Assembly (NCBI GenBank): GCA_902790325.1
Contig: CADARP010000001.1
Span: forward strand, 1-64,000
DNA: 64,000 bases
Reading direction: 5' to 3'
Origin: Oscillospiraceae bacterium
GTDB taxonomy: Bacteria; Bacillota; Clostridia; Oscillospirales; Acutalibacteraceae
Part shown: positions 64,000-64,000 of the stretch, piece by piece
Layout of the letters: each line of letters opens with the position of its first letter
Position numbering within the stretch: the first letter of the stretch is position 1
Program-made: the position numbers and the translations under genes
Notes under the pieces: model-generated
The model's database searches: none
The model's input: only the letters and a program-made list of their open reading frames with translations
Told to the model about the DNA's origin: nothing

Positions 64000-64000
64000 T

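Overview
The window is a GC-rich stretch of a Gram-positive anaerobe, most likely a gut-type member of the class Clostridia (Bacillota; Oscillospirales/Ruminococcaceae-like). Supporting signs are the Bacillota-style block gdpP-rplI-dnaB and tilS-hpt-ftsH, short-form HisG with HisZ, a cohesin/dockerin pair, RNase J, GdpP, strong AGGAGG-type ribosome binding sites, near-consensus sigma-A promoters in AT-rich gaps, and many carbohydrate-active enzymes. The species is not identifiable from the sequence alone. No rRNA, CRISPR array, complete prophage or insertion sequence was seen. The left edge carries the tail of a phage-type replication protein.

Layout. 1-346: 3' end of a replication-type protein. 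330-7006 (minus): four-gene cluster of a Cof-type HAD phosphatase, a secreted LCAT-like alpha/beta hydrolase, a second HAD phosphatase and a GH38 alpha-mannosidase-like protein. 7082-9623 (minus): membrane-anchored cohesin protein beside a secreted LRR protein with a C-terminal dockerin. 9724-11285 (minus): RNase HI and a GT4 glycosyltransferase. 11415-28268 (plus): nucleotidyltransferase/phosphomannomutase-like fusion, RNase J, GdpP, L9, DnaB, TilS, Hpt, FtsH, a small LiaF-type membrane protein and a topoisomerase IV-type ParE/ParC pair. 28467-30360: secG, a DUF421/DUF4363 pair, a YerC/TrpR-like regulator and tRNA-Leu. 30421-33965 (minus): radical SAM protein plus an SGNH/beta-helix fusion, then thpR on the plus strand. 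34685-38139 (minus): sugar-phosphate transferase, ADP-ribosylglycohydrolase, prolyl-tRNA deacylase-like protein and an esterase.

38336-45757 (minus) is a compact histidine operon, hisZ-G-D-C-B-H-A-F-IE, driven by a promoter overlapped by a perfect 10-bp inverted repeat. The YerC-type regulator 15 kb away is a plausible ligand-sensing repressor for that site. 45925-47151 holds an SGNH hydrolase and deoC. 47248-54998 carries a zinc-ribbon membrane protein, a sodium-coupled transporter, GH89 and GNAT-type acyltransferase genes, a lipoprotein, a catalytically degenerate GDPD-like membrane protein and a GH16 enzyme. 55281-57476 is a secreted papain-family protease in a more AT-rich segment. 57683-59356 holds a UspA-like protein and a metallophosphoesterase. 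A MITE-like dispersed repeat and five tRNAs (Val-Asp-Phe-Gly-Cys, minus strand) follow. The right edge holds an acyltransferase-3 gene and a large glycosyltransferase-LicD fusion that runs off the window.

Biologically the window combines core information-processing genes with surface and polysaccharide functions: glycan degradation (GH38, GH89, GH16, beta-helix enzyme), surface scaffolding (cohesin/dockerin) and envelope glycan synthesis (GT4, sugar transferase, acyltransferase, LicD).
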